DNA of 64,000 bases from JANQOH01 sp965243325 (GTDB lineage Bacteria; Pseudomonadota; Alphaproteobacteria; UBA7887): NCBI GenBank assembly GCA_965243325.1, contig CBDEUQ010000003.1:1426001-1490000 (forward strand). The letters run 5' to 3'. Below, piece after piece: positions 1 to 8,746 of this stretch (the first letter of the stretch is position 1; each line of letters starts with the position of its first letter). A program made the position numbers and the translations under genes. The notes under the pieces are model-generated. The model was not told where the DNA came from and made no database searches. It worked only from the letters and a program-made list of their open reading frames with translations.

Positions 1-1
1 G

Positions 2-196
2 TGGCAGGCGGCGGGCGTGCCGGCGGCGGGGCCGCAGATCCTGTTCTGCAATTCCGGCCTCGAAAGCGCCGTCGGCTGGCTGGCGGCGGTCCTGCTCGGC
101 AACGCCGACGCCCGCCTGTACGACGGCTCGCTCGCCGAATGGTCCGCCGCCCCCGCGCTGTCGATGGACGTCTTGGTGCCGCTGCCGGAGGAATAA
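2..196 (+). CDS. Sulfurtransferase (rhodanese family), C-terminal fragment
   Basis: The window opens inside this gene; only the last 64 codons are present, in frame 2, ending with TAA at 194. The fragment carries a rhodanese-type active-site loop (FCNSGLES, with the Cys expected to carry the persulfide) followed by the LYDGSLAEW motif that closes the second domain of thiosulfate/3-mercaptopyruvate sulfurtransferases. The protein would transfer sulfane sulfur to cyanide or thiol acceptors; the physiological substrate cannot be told from this part. N-terminus and export signal, if any, lie outside the window. Confidence 0.72.
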   Translation, partial: WQAAGVPAAGPQILFCNSGLESAVGWLAAVLLGNADARLYDGSLAEWSAAPALSMDVLVPLPEE

Positions 197-264
197 GGCG
201 CCCCGCTCCGCGCCGGGCGCAGTTGTGGTAGCCTTTCGGCGCAACCGTTCCAAGGAGGAACCCG

Positions 265-936
265 ATGATGAGACGTAACGCGCCCATGTCGCGGCGCAAG
301 CTGCTCGGCGGCGTCGCCGCCGGTGCCGGACTTCTCGCCGCGGGCCGGGCTGCGCAGGCCGCGTGCATGGCGACGCCGTATCAGGTCAACGGGCCGTTCT
401 TCCCCGTGGCCATCAACGACTACGACTGGGACATGACGCACGTGCCCGGTCGCCGCAACCGCGCCGAGGGCGAGGTGATCGAGGTCAGGGGCCGCGTGCT
501 CGACGCCGAGTGCAAGCCGCTCCGCGGCGCGATCATCGACGTCTGGCAGGCCAACGCCAAGGGCCGCTACCTGCACCCGCGGGATCCCAACCCGGAGCCT
601 CTGGACCCGAACTTCGAGGGCTACGCGCACCTGTACACCGGCGAGGACGGCACCTGGCGCATCCGCACCATCGTCCCCGGCGCGTATCCGGTGGCGCCCG
701 GATGGGTCCGCCCGCCGCACCTTCACTTCAAGGTCCATCCGGCGACGGCGCCGTCGATCACCACGCAGATGTACTTTGCCGGCCACGAGCTGAACGAGAA
801 GGACAATCTCTATCTCGGCACGCCGCCGGAGCAGCGCGGGATGATCACCGTGGCGTTCGACGAGACCGCGGCCGACGGCGTCCGCGTCGGCACCTTCGAC
901 CTGCACGTGGAGAAAGGCCCGGAACTGCCGATCTGA
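265..936 (+). CDS. Intradiol ring-cleavage dioxygenase, Tat-exported
   Basis: 223 residues. The start is set by a strong AAGGAGG ribosome site 7-14 bases upstream. Residues 1-33 look like a twin-arginine signal (SRRKLLGG then a hydrophobic Ala/Gly stretch ending AQA), so the enzyme is probably exported to the periplasm. The mature part has the protocatechuate/catechol dioxygenase layout: PFFPV near the N-terminus, a beta-sandwich core with GRVLD and DVWQANAKGRY, then GAYP and RPPHLHFKV. Two Tyr and two His in these motifs are the expected non-haem Fe(III) ligands. The family opens catechol-type rings between the two hydroxyls. Exported single-gene members are often of unknown substrate, and no aromatic-degradation genes are adjacent. 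Confidence 0.82.
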   Translation: MMRRNAPMSRRKLLGGVAAGAGLLAAGRAAQAACMATPYQVNGPFFPVAINDYDWDMTHVPGRRNRAEGEVIEVRGRVLDAECKPLRGAIIDVWQANAKGRYLHPRDPNPEPLDPNFEGYAHLYTGEDGTWRIRTIVPGAYPVAPGWVRPPHLHFKVHPATAPSITTQMYFAGHELNEKDNLYLGTPPEQRGMITVAFDETAADGVRVGTFDLHVEKGPELPI

Positions 937-983
937 ATCACGGGGATGCCGGCGCCGCGGCGGTTCCGCGCCGCCGGCGGCGC

Positions 984-1059
984 TGGCGTCCCCTACGGGA
1001 CTCGAACCCGTGTTTTCGGCGTGAGAGGCCGATGTCCTGGACCGCTAGACGAAGGGGAC
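984..1059 (-). tRNA. tRNA-Glu (anticodon CTC)
   Basis: The minus strand folds into a full cloverleaf: acceptor GTCCCC pairs with GGGGAC, the D-arm contains CTAGCGGTCCAGGAC, the anticodon loop is CTCTCAC (anticodon CTC) closed by CGGC/GCCG, and the T-loop is GGTTCGAGTCC. The 3' CCA is encoded (TGG on the plus strand at 984-986). It reads GAG codons, which are abundant in this GC-rich genome. It lies convergent to the dioxygenase gene. Confidence 0.95.
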
Positions 1060-1159
1060 GCGGCCGCCTCTGTCATACGCCCGCGGCGCATCGCGGGCAA
1101 GCGTCGCGGGCGAGGGACCGCCGTGGCCCGCGCGGCCTCGGGTCCGCCGCGCGCTCCGG

Positions 1160-1885
1160 CTATTCGGCGTCGCCCGCCGCGGTGACGGGGTCGAGGTCGG
1201 ACCAGTGGGCGTCGAAGGCGGCGCGAACGTCGGCCTCGTCGGCGCCCGGCCGGAGATGGCGATAGAGCAGGGCCAGCACCTTCATGTCGACCGGCGCCGG
1301 CGCGGTCGCGAACGAGTTCATGCCGCCGTCCTCGAACACGACGCTCGCCGGAATCCATCGCGAGTGGCCGCCCGGCCCGAGCGCGTGATACAGTTCGTGA
1401 ACGACCGTGGCGCGCCGTTCGTCGCCGGTCAGCTCGTCGCGGATCAGCACGACGGCGAGGTGCAGGTCGTGGCCGGAGCCCACGTGCGCCTCGGTGTAGC
1501 CGGCGCCCCGCATCGCCATGGACCGGTTCATGCGGTAGCGCGCGGCGATGGCCGGCATGTCGCGGCGGGGGGCGAAGAAGATGCCGATCGTCGCCGCGCC
1601 GGGTTCGCCGCCGGCGATCCCGAGCCCCCGTCCGGGCAGCGCCCGGTTGAACCTCTCGACCGTGGCGGCGACGAACGCGCGGTCCTCGGGCCCGGCGCCG
1701 AACATCGCCAGCACGGGCGCCTGCCGCCAGCGCGCGACGCGGCCCGCGACGTACGCCGAGCCGGCGACGCCGCCGAACAGCACGTCGCGCACGTGCCGCC
1801 ACTCGCGTTCGCGCGCCGGGTCCTCGGCGCCGGCGGCGCCGGCGAGCAGGCAGAGCGCGAGCGCCGCCGCCGCGAAACGGGTCAC
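1160..1885 (-). CDS. DUF2927-like exported protein with HExxH motif
   Basis: 241 residues from a GTG start, 8 bases after the stop of the upstream SDR gene, so probably co-transcribed. The first ~20 residues form a signal peptide (hydrophobic Ala/Leu stretch ending GAAGAE). The C-terminal half has the pattern I associate with DUF2927 proteins of alphaproteobacteria: a hydrophobic strand LAVVLIRDEL, then VVHELYHALG, then a late LLYRHLRPG. HELYH is an HExxH motif, so zinc binding or peptidase activity is possible, but the third ligand is not obvious. An in-frame reading continues much further upstream, but that part is the antisense-frame shadow of the SDR gene. Confidence 0.6.
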   Translation of the reverse strand: MTRFAAAALALCLLAGAAGAEDPAREREWRHVRDVLFGGVAGSAYVAGRVARWRQAPVLAMFGAGPEDRAFVAATVERFNRALPGRGLGIAGGEPGAATIGIFFAPRRDMPAIAARYRMNRSMAMRGAGYTEAHVGSGHDLHLAVVLIRDELTGDERRATVVHELYHALGPGGHSRWIPASVVFEDGGMNSFATAPAPVDMKVLALLYRHLRPGADEADVRAAFDAHWSDLDPVTAAGDAE

Positions 1886-1893
1886 CGCGGCGC

Positions 1894-2625
1894 TCAGCCC
1901 CGGCCGACGTAGCGCTGCGTGTGCGGCAGGACCGTGGTTTCGAGCACCTCGACGTGGGGCGGCATGGCGGCGATGGCGAGCGCCAGCTCGGCAATGTCCT
2001 CGGCCGCGATCATCGGCTCGGAATCCTGCGGCCGGCCGCCGCCGACGCGGCGTTCGACGAGAACGTTGCCCGGGTTGAGCATCGAACACGTGATGCCGTG
2101 CGCGCGGCCTTCGAGCGCGGTGGACTGGGTAAGCCCCCACAGGCCGTGCTTGGAGGCGTTGTACGGCGCCATGTCCGGGCGCACGCGCTTGGCCGATATC
2201 GAGCCGATGTTGATGATCCGGCCGCCGCCCTGCGCCTTCATGATCGGCATCGCGGCGCGCGTGCACAGCATCGGCGCCGTGAGATTGGTGGCGATCACCG
2301 CCTCCCAGGCGGCGAGCGGGAGACCGTCCAGCGGGCCGCCGTCGAAACGGCCGGCGTTGTTGACGACGAGGTCAAGGCGGCCGAATCGCTCGCGGCAGGC
2401 GGCGAACAGCCGGTCCACGTTGTCCGCCTGCGTGACGTCGAGCGGCAGGGCGACGACCGCGGCGCCCGCCGCCTCGGCCTTGGCCGCCGCCTCGGCGAGC
2501 TTGTCGGCGCGGCGGGCGGCGAGCGCAAGGTCGCTTCCCGCCTCCGCGAAACGGACCGCTACCGCGCGGCCGATCCCCGAACTCGCGCCCGTGACGAGAG
2601 TCACCTTGCCGTCGAGACGGGCCAT
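1894..2625 (-). CDS. SDR family NAD(P)-dependent oxidoreductase
   Basis: 243 residues, the usual size of a classical short-chain dehydrogenase. Residues 7-18 hold the Rossmann motif TGASSGIG, followed by NNAG, a catalytic Ser in NIGSIS, and YNASK with the catalytic Tyr and Lys. The ATG at 2625 is preferred because the dinucleotide fold begins directly after it. The substrate is unknown. The GTG start of the DUF2927-like gene lies 8 bases downstream. Confidence 0.88.
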   Translation of the reverse strand: MARLDGKVTLVTGASSGIGRAVAVRFAEAGSDLALAARRADKLAEAAAKAEAAGAAVVALPLDVTQADNVDRLFAACRERFGRLDLVVNNAGRFDGGPLDGLPLAAWEAVIATNLTAPMLCTRAAMPIMKAQGGGRIINIGSISAKRVRPDMAPYNASKHGLWGLTQSTALEGRAHGITCSMLNPGNVLVERRVGGGRPQDSEPMIAAEDIAELALAIAAMPPHVEVLETTVLPHTQRYVGRG

Positions 2626-2778
2626 GGCCTCGATCTCCCCGTCGCGCCGCCCTTGTCGCCTGCGGCGCGTTCCGTTTACGCTTGCAAAGGCGTACGATAG
2701 TGCAAAGGCGCACGATAGCGCCGGGCGACTATACCGCGTCGCTCCCGCATGACAACGACGGAGGTCCGCGTCAGGCTG

Positions 2779-3927
2779 ATGGTTGCGATCAACAAGACGA
2801 CCTCGCGGCGCATCCTGGCCTGTCTCGCGGCGGGCGGGCTCGGTGCCTGCTCGCTGAGCGACATTGCGCCATGGCAGCCGGCCGAGAGGCCGGTCATGTC
2901 CACAGACGCGGCGGGGTTGGAGTTGCCGCCGCCCGCCGCGACCGCCGGTGCCGACCCGCTCGACGCCCCCCCGCCCATCGTCGTTCAGGCACCGCCCGTG
3001 GCCGCCCCGCCGCCGCCCGTGGTTGCCGCGGCGCCGGCCGCGGTGGTGCAGCCCCGGCCGCCGATAGCCGGCGTGCCGTCGGATCTGCTGCGGTTGCGCG
3101 CCGCCGCGCTGGCCAACGAGACGACGGCGTTGAGCGGGCTGATCGACAGCCAGCGCGCCGAGTTTCAGGGGCTCTCCGGCGGCGCCGCCGAGGCGACGGC
3201 GCTGTACGACGCGGCGCTCGGCGCGATCCGGGCGCGGCTGCGGGCCGGAGCTTCGCCCGACGATCCGATCCTCATCGGCCAGTGGCGTTCGGCCGAGAGC
3301 GCCCTGCAAGCGGTCGCCGCCGCCTACTCGGCGCGCCTGCACGAGCTGCAAGGCCGCATCGCGACCAACCGGGGCATGACCGCGTACCTGGCCGAGTCCG
3401 CGCGCGCCGCGCGCGCGGTCCATGCGGCGCTCGGGGTCGACGAGAGCGAGATCGTCGGCGTCGAGAGCGCGCTCGCTCGCGCGGTTGGCGAGAACGACCG
3501 CCTGCTGGCGGACGTCGGCGCTGCGTTCGAGCGCCACGCCGCCGGCGACGAGTCGTTGCGGCCGGCCGTTTTGCCGCCGGCGAGCGCCCAGCCGGCGGCG
3601 GCGGTTCCGGTCGCCGTGCCGGCGGACCCCGCCGCCCTCATCACGATTCGCTTCGACCGCGCCGACGTCGCCTACGAGAACGCGCTCTACGAGGCGCTCA
3701 GCGCCGCCCTGGCGCGCCGCCCCGACGCGCGGTTCGAGCTCGTCGCCGTGGCGCCCGCGGCCGATTCGGCGCAGGCGAGCGCCGACAACGCCGAGGCGGC
3801 GGGCGCCAACGCCGAACGCGTGGTGCGCTCGATGATGGCGATGAACCTGCCGCCCGACCGGCTCGATCTCTCGTTCACGACGTCGGCGGGCGTGAGCGTG
3901 AGCGAGGTGCGCGTCTTCGTGCGATGA
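2779..3927 (+). CDS. Putative lipoprotein with OmpA-like C-terminal region
   Basis: 382 residues from the ATG at 2779; an in-frame ATG at 2749 is possible, but the lipoprotein signal fits better from 2779. The N-terminus is a lipobox signal (RRILACLAAGGLGAC), followed by a Pro/Ala-rich low-complexity linker. A predicted helical middle (residues ~100-240) comes next. The last ~100 residues (ITIRFDRADVAYENALYEAL, later NAERVVRSMM and SEVRVFV) resemble a degenerate OmpA/MotB-like domain but lack a clear peptidoglycan-binding NxxLSxxRA motif. It probably sits in an envelope membrane as a lipoprotein. Its stop overlaps the next start (ATGA), so the two genes are translationally coupled. Confidence 0.68.
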   Translation: MVAINKTTSRRILACLAAGGLGACSLSDIAPWQPAERPVMSTDAAGLELPPPAATAGADPLDAPPPIVVQAPPVAAPPPPVVAAAPAAVVQPRPPIAGVPSDLLRLRAAALANETTALSGLIDSQRAEFQGLSGGAAEATALYDAALGAIRARLRAGASPDDPILIGQWRSAESALQAVAAAYSARLHELQGRIATNRGMTAYLAESARAARAVHAALGVDESEIVGVESALARAVGENDRLLADVGAAFERHAAGDESLRPAVLPPASAQPAAAVPVAVPADPAALITIRFDRADVAYENALYEALSAALARRPDARFELVAVAPAADSAQASADNAEAAGANAERVVRSMMAMNLPPDRLDLSFTTSAGVSVSEVRVFVR

Positions 3928-4370
3928 CCCTCCGCGCGACCGGCGCCTGCCTTGCCGCGCTTGCCTTCGTGCTCGTGGCCGCGGCGGTTTCGCCGGCGGC
4001 AGGTGCGGACGCGCTGAGCGAAGAGGACGGGCGCGCCGTGCGGGCGGCGATCGCCGGACAGTTGGCGGCGTTCGCGCGCGACGACGCGGAGGCCGCCTTC
4101 GCCTTCGCCGCTCCCGGCATCCAGGCGAAGTTCGGCAACCCGTCCACCTTCATCGCCATGGTGCGCGCGGCCTACCGCCCCGTGTACCGCCCGCGCGAGG
4201 TGAGTTTTCGCGAACTCCGTCTCTCCGGCGCGCTGCCGGTGCAGGAGGTGCTGGTCGTCGACGCGGACGGCGTGGCGTTCCTCGCCCTCTACCCCATGCA
4301 GCGGCAGCCCGACGGCACCTGGCGCATCGCCGGCTGCGTGCTGACCCCGTGTGAAGGCGGCGCGGCATGA
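3924..4370 (+). CDS. DUF4864 domain-containing secreted protein
   Basis: 148 residues. A signal peptide covers about residues 1-28 (hydrophobic LAALAFVLVAAAV, cleavage near AGA). The mature part begins with DGRAVRAAIAGQLAAFARDD and contains AFAFAAPGIQAKFGNP and VLVVDADGVAFLALYPM, the pattern of the DUF4864 family (an NTF2-like small domain of unknown role). It overlaps the upstream lipoprotein by 4 bases, which suggests a shared envelope-related function. Confidence 0.75.
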   Translation: MTLRATGACLAALAFVLVAAAVSPAAGADALSEEDGRAVRAAIAGQLAAFARDDAEAAFAFAAPGIQAKFGNPSTFIAMVRAAYRPVYRPREVSFRELRLSGALPVQEVLVVDADGVAFLALYPMQRQPDGTWRIAGCVLTPCEGGAA

Positions 4371-4419
4371 ACGGCAGGCGCCCGCGGCACCCCGGTCGGC
4401 GCGCCCGGTCCCGCGCGCG

Positions 4420-5130
4420 CTATGCGTCCTGGCGGGCCTTGACCTTGCGCCGGACGTAGGTCCCGCCGCCCGCGTTCTGGCGGACTTCGAACCTGTCGAA
4501 CCTCTTGACGAGCGCGCTCAGATTCGAGCAGCCCCACGATCGGGGGTCGAAATCCGGCGTCGCGTTCCGGATGGATTGGCCGACCTCCGAGAGATGCACC
4601 CATTCGTCGTCGCTGTTGCCGATCGCTTTGGCTATGAGGGCGCGGGCGTTCTTCAGCGATTCCGTCTTCTCCGGTGGCTTGGCGGGTTCCCCCAGGTTTT
4701 CGACGTAGATGAAGCGCTTGCAGGAGTTGCGGAACGATTCCGGGGTCTTGTGCTCGCCGAAGCCGTAGACGTCGAGTCCCTCCTCGCGCAGGCGCAGCGC
4801 AAGACGGGTGAAATCGCTGTCGGAGCTGACGAGGCAGAAGCCGTCGAGCTTGCCCTTGTGCATCAGGTCCATGGCGTCGATGACGAGCGCGATGTCGGCG
4901 GCGTTCTTGCCGGTCGTATTGTTGGGCTGCTGGTGCTGGACGATCGCGTGCGACCGGACGGCCTCGTTCCAGGCCGCGAGACGGCTGCCCGAGAAATCGC
5001 CGTAGATGCGCCGCACGGCGGCTTCGCCGAGCGTGGCGATCTCGTCGAACACGTGCCGCGCATGGCGCGGGACGGCGTTGTCGGCGTCGATCAGCACCGC
5101 CAGACGCGGCGCGGGTCCTTCCGTTGGCAT
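4420..5130 (-). CDS. NYN domain (LabA/DUF88) protein with OST-HTH/LOTUS-like C-terminus
   Basis: 236 residues. The N-terminal ~150 residues form a NYN/PIN-like nuclease domain: LIDADN near the start, NTTGKNAADIALVIDAMD in the middle and LVSSDSDF later give the spaced Asp residues expected to bind metal. The C-terminal ~80 residues (LIAKAIGNSDDEWVHLSEVG, then NLSALVKRFDRFEV) look like the winged OST-HTH/LOTUS RNA-binding domain common in this family. A role in RNA processing or decay is inferred from the family. The ATG at 5130 is chosen because the domain begins about 9 residues later; the open frame extends upstream but without family features. Confidence 0.83.
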   Translation of the reverse strand: MPTEGPAPRLAVLIDADNAVPRHARHVFDEIATLGEAAVRRIYGDFSGSRLAAWNEAVRSHAIVQHQQPNNTTGKNAADIALVIDAMDLMHKGKLDGFCLVSSDSDFTRLALRLREEGLDVYGFGEHKTPESFRNSCKRFIYVENLGEPAKPPEKTESLKNARALIAKAIGNSDDEWVHLSEVGQSIRNATPDFDPRSWGCSNLSALVKRFDRFEVRQNAGGGTYVRRKVKARQDA

Positions 5131-5183
5131 GGCCGTTCCTCGGAGTTGCGGAATACGTCGATGTCCGCGGCGAGCGGCGTCTT

Positions 5184-5336
5184 CTAGAAATCGCTGACGC
5201 GGCCGTTGCGTTCCCAGTCGCCGTAGCGCGTCGGCTCGGGGCCGTCCGCGCCGCCGATCTCGACGGGGGGCTCGGGGGGCGGCGGCTCCGGCGCGCGATC
5301 CGGAGCGTTCCCCTGGCGCATTTTTTCGTCGTCCAT
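5184..5336 (-). CDS. DUF1674 / SdhAF4-like small protein
   Basis: A 50-residue protein, correctly sized for the family. It ends with the signature IGGADGPEPTRYGDWE followed by NGRVSDF, which is conserved from alphaproteobacteria to the mitochondrial succinate dehydrogenase assembly factor SDHAF4. The N-terminal half is Pro/Glu-rich and probably disordered. Function in SdhA flavination is inferred from the eukaryotic relative. It lies upstream of the NYN gene on the same strand and is divergent from trxB, with about 100 bases between them that must hold both promoters. Confidence 0.88.
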   Translation of the reverse strand: MDDEKMRQGNAPDRAPEPPPPEPPVEIGGADGPEPTRYGDWERNGRVSDF

Positions 5337-5442
5337 CGCCGCGCATCGTACCGCGATGCGCCGGTCGCGGCCAACCGCCGCATGGTCATCGCGCGCCCGC
5401 CGCACTATGTTGATGATGGGCGCGGGGCGAATGGTTGCGGTC

Positions 5443-6405
5443 ATGACGGGCGAGCGGCACAGCAGGGTCCTGATTCTCGGTTCCGGGCCGGCGGGGCTGA
5501 CCGCAGCGGTCTACGCCGCCCGCGCCGGTCTTGAGCCGCGCCTCGTCCACGGCCTGCAGCCTGGCGGGCAGATGACCATCACCACCGACGTCGAGAACTA
5601 TCCGGGTTTCGCCGACACGGTGCAGGGTCCGTGGCTGATGGAGCAGATGACCGAGCAGGCGGCAAAGGTCGGCACCGACCTCGTCGACGACATCGTGACC
5701 GCGGTGGCGCTGGCCGGCCCGCCGTTCATCGCGGTCGGCGACAGCGGCGCGCGCTACACCGGCGATTCGCTCATCGTCGCCACCGGCGCGCAGGCGCGCT
5801 GGCTCGGCCTCGAGTCCGAACGGACCTACCGCGGCTTCGGCGTGTCGGCCTGCGCGACGTGCGACGGGTTCTTCTACCGTGACCGGCCGGTCGCCGTCGT
5901 CGGTGGCGGCAACACGGCCGTCGAGGAAGCGCTGTTCCTCGCCAATATCGCGTCCACGGTCACTCTGGTGCACCGGCGGGATTCGCTGCGTGCGGAAAAG
6001 ATCCTGCAGGACCGACTGCGGCGCAACGAGAAGATCTCCGTCGTCTGGAACAGCGTCGTGGAAGAGATCACAGGCTCCGGCGTCCCGGCGGCGGTCGACG
6101 GCGTGCGCCTGCGCAACGTCGCGACCGGTGCGGAGAGCGCGCTCGCGGTCGACGGCGTCTTCGTGGCCATCGGCCACACCCCCGTCACCGGGATTTTCGC
6201 CGGCCAGCTCGACATGGACGCCGACGGCTACATCCTCACCGCGCCCGACAGCACGGCCACCAGCCGCGCCGGGGTCTTCGCCGCCGGCGACGTGCAGGAC
6301 AAGATCTACCGTCAGGCGGTGACCGCGGCGGGGACGGGCTGCATGGCCGCTCTCGAGGCGGAGCGTTGGCTGGCGACGGCGGAGACTGCCGTGGCCGCCG
6401 AGTAG
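5443..6405 (+). CDS. trxB: Thioredoxin-disulfide reductase
   Basis: 320 residues, the standard length. The FAD site LILGSGPAGLTAA lies at the N-terminus, the redox motif CATCDG at residues 137-142 (Cys137/Cys140), the NADPH site VGGGNTAVEEA next, and the second FAD motif VFAAGDVQD near the end. It passes electrons from NADPH to thioredoxin in the cytoplasm. The ATG at 5443 gives the usual short lead before the FAD motif; an in-frame ATG at 5431 is also possible. A LysR gene follows after 5 bases. Confidence 0.96.
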   Translation: MTGERHSRVLILGSGPAGLTAAVYAARAGLEPRLVHGLQPGGQMTITTDVENYPGFADTVQGPWLMEQMTEQAAKVGTDLVDDIVTAVALAGPPFIAVGDSGARYTGDSLIVATGAQARWLGLESERTYRGFGVSACATCDGFFYRDRPVAVVGGGNTAVEEALFLANIASTVTLVHRRDSLRAEKILQDRLRRNEKISVVWNSVVEEITGSGVPAAVDGVRLRNVATGAESALAVDGVFVAIGHTPVTGIFAGQLDMDADGYILTAPDSTATSRAGVFAAGDVQDKIYRQAVTAAGTGCMAALEAERWLATAETAVAAE

Positions 6406-6410
6406 CGCGC

Positions 6411-7301
6411 ATGGACTGGGACAAGCTCAGGATCTTTCACATCGTCGCCGATTCCGGCAGCTTCACCCGCGCCGGCGATGTCCTGGACCTGAGCCAGTCG
6501 GCGGTGAGCCGGCAGATCCGCGCGCTCGAGGAGTCGCTCGACGTCGCCCTGTTTCACCGGCACGCGCGCGGCCTGCTGTTGACCGAGCAGGGCGAGCTGC
6601 TGCTGCGCACCACGCGCGAGGTGTACCGCAAGCTCGCGGTGACCGAGGCGATGCTCTCGGAGAGCAAGGAGCAGCCCAGGGGGCCGCTCAGGATCACGAC
6701 GACCGTCGGTTTCGGTTCGATGTGGCTGACCGGCCAGATCGGCGACTTCCTCGACAACTACCCCGAGATCAAGGTCACCCTGCTCGTCGCCGACGCCGAA
6801 CTCGACCTGTCGATGCGCCAGGCCGACGTCGCCATTCGCGTGCAGCCGCCGCGACAGCCCGACCTTGTGCAGCGGCACCTGTTCACCGGCACCTTCGGCG
6901 TCTTCGCGGTGCGCGACTATCTCCAGCGTTTCGGCACGCCGCGCAGCGCGGCCGACCTCGCCGGACACCGCCTGATCAGCTACGGCGAGCAGCTGCCGAA
7001 ACCGTTCGGCGGCGTCAACTGGCTGCTTGAGAGGGCGCGCGAGGACACGCCGGACCTCGAGCCCGCGTTCACGGTCAACAACACCTACGGCATTCTGCGG
7101 GCCGTCGAGACCGGCATCGGACTGGCGTCGCTGCCGGCGTTCCTGGCGCATCAGAACCCGACCCTCGTGCGCGTTCTGCACGATATCGAATCGCCGCGCG
7201 TCGATGCCTTTTTCGTCTATCCCGAGGAAATGCGCGGATCGCAGCGCGTCGTCGCATTCCGCGACTTCCTGCTGCGCAAGATCGCAAGAACGCAGTTCTA
7301 G
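6411..7301 (+). CDS. LysR family transcriptional regulator
   Basis: 296 residues. Residues 1-60 form the winged helix-turn-helix (WDKLRIFHIVADSGSFTRAG, then LSQSAVSRQIRALE). The rest is the two-lobed substrate-binding domain (LRITTTVGFGSMWL, GIGLASLPAFLA). It begins 5 bases after trxB in the same direction and is probably co-transcribed with it. Regulation of trxB or a redox response is plausible from context only; the effector is unknown. Confidence 0.9.
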   Translation: MDWDKLRIFHIVADSGSFTRAGDVLDLSQSAVSRQIRALEESLDVALFHRHARGLLLTEQGELLLRTTREVYRKLAVTEAMLSESKEQPRGPLRITTTVGFGSMWLTGQIGDFLDNYPEIKVTLLVADAELDLSMRQADVAIRVQPPRQPDLVQRHLFTGTFGVFAVRDYLQRFGTPRSAADLAGHRLISYGEQLPKPFGGVNWLLERAREDTPDLEPAFTVNNTYGILRAVETGIGLASLPAFLAHQNPTLVRVLHDIESPRVDAFFVYPEEMRGSQRVVAFRDFLLRKIARTQF

Positions 7302-7418
7302 CTTCATGTTTCGGGGGCTACCGGTCGCCGGACCGATCGTCGGACGTTTTCCTTCCGACGGCGGGCCGCAAGGCGTTCGCCGCGTCGCGAGGCGCGGCGG
7401 CCGCCGGCGGGGACCGCG

Positions 7419-8633
7419 ATGAACGACGCCGGGCTGGCCCGCCGCATCCGGCTCGGCGAAGACTCGAGGCTCGAACTCAAGCGCGTGGAGATCGCCGGGC
7501 AACGCGTCAAGGGTCCGCAGCGCGCCGACTTCGCCGACGAGCTGGCCGCGATGGCGAACGGCCGTGGCGGCACCGCGGTCCTCGGCGTGGACGACCGGAG
7601 CCGGGAGGTCATCGGCATCCCGCTCGACGACCTGGACGTCGTCGAAGGCTGGGTCCGCGACATCTGCAACGACTCGGTAAATCCGCCGCTCGACGCCGAC
7701 ATACGCAAGCTCACGCTCGCGGATTCGTCGGGCGAGTGGGTTCCCGTGATCCGGATCGACATCGCGCCGAGCCTGTTCGTGCACGCGAGCCCGGGCGGGT
7801 ACTTCCGCCGGATCGGCAGCTCGAAGCGAAGGATGGCGCCCGATGCCCTCGCGCGGCTGATGCAGGAGCGCAGCTACACCCGCCTTATTCGGTTCGACGA
7901 GACCGTCGTTCCCCGGACCGCGCCGTCGGATCTGGATTATGCGCTGACGCAACGATTCGTCCGCGCGGGCCCCACGGAAGACACGCTGCGCAAGCTTCGC
8001 ATCGTGGCCGACGACGGCGACGGTGCCGAGCGGCTGACGCTCGCCGGTGCGCTCCTTTGCACGCGGGCGCCGCAGCGCTGGCTGCCGCACGCGTACATCC
8101 AGGCGGTCGGCTACGCGGGAGAACGGACGGACGTCGACTACCAGACCGATTCGCGCGATATCGGCGGGCCGCTCGACGAACAGGTTGCCGAAGCCCTGCA
8201 CTTCGTGCGGCGGAACATGCTGGTGCGGGCGGCGAAGGAGACGGCGAGGTCCGAGCGGCCGCAGTTCAGTGAGCGCGCTGTCTTCGAGGCGCTGGTGAAC
8301 GCCGTCGCGCACCGCGACTACTCGGTGGCCGGTTCGCGGATACGCCTGCACCTGTTCGCGGACCGCCTGGAACTTTACGTTCCCGGCGCGCTCGCCAACA
8401 CGCTCACTCCCGACAGCCTGCACCTGAGGCAGGCCAGCCGGAACGAGCTCGTCGTGTCGCTGCTCGCGCGCTGTCCCGCGCCGGGCGGCCTCGGCCGTTC
8501 CCGTCTGATGGACCGGCGGGGCGACGGCGTGCCGATCATCCGCGATGAATGCGAACGCCTGTCCGGCCGCCTCCCCGAGTACAGCCTGCTCGACGAAAGC
8601 GAGCTGCGGCTCGTGATGAGGGCGGCGGAATAG
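7419..8633 (+). CDS. AlbA_2 (Schlafen-like) DNA-binding / GHKL ATPase-type protein
   Basis: 404 residues. The N-terminal ~130 residues resemble the AlbA_2/Schlafen-type domain: DSRLELKRVE, then ADFADELAAMANGRGGTAVLGVDD and the later GYFRRIGSSKRRM. Residues ~270-370 resemble the HATPase_c_4 module of the same family (AVFEALVNAVAHRDY, with Glu and Asn of the N-box, then LELYVPGALANTLTP). Such proteins (COG2865 type) are annotated as putative regulators and are common in accessory and defence regions. It is followed by a dual-OB-like gene and two DUF488 genes on the same strand. Confidence 0.8.
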   Translation: MNDAGLARRIRLGEDSRLELKRVEIAGQRVKGPQRADFADELAAMANGRGGTAVLGVDDRSREVIGIPLDDLDVVEGWVRDICNDSVNPPLDADIRKLTLADSSGEWVPVIRIDIAPSLFVHASPGGYFRRIGSSKRRMAPDALARLMQERSYTRLIRFDETVVPRTAPSDLDYALTQRFVRAGPTEDTLRKLRIVADDGDGAERLTLAGALLCTRAPQRWLPHAYIQAVGYAGERTDVDYQTDSRDIGGPLDEQVAEALHFVRRNMLVRAAKETARSERPQFSERAVFEALVNAVAHRDYSVAGSRIRLHLFADRLELYVPGALANTLTPDSLHLRQASRNELVVSLLARCPAPGGLGRSRLMDRRGDGVPIIRDECERLSGRLPEYSLLDESELRLVMRAAE

Positions 8634-8746
8634 GCCTCGGCCCCGCTCGCGTTGGGCAGGCGCGCGACGCACGGGATCGTGGATTCCCCGCGCCTGCTGT
8701 ACGAAAATCGGGTTGGTCGGATGTTTGCCTGCCGGGGCCGGCGTCC

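Noticed and set aside
6312..8672. A 786-codon minus-strand open frame
   Set aside because: Antisense shadow of the LysR and AlbA_2 genes, with no family features.
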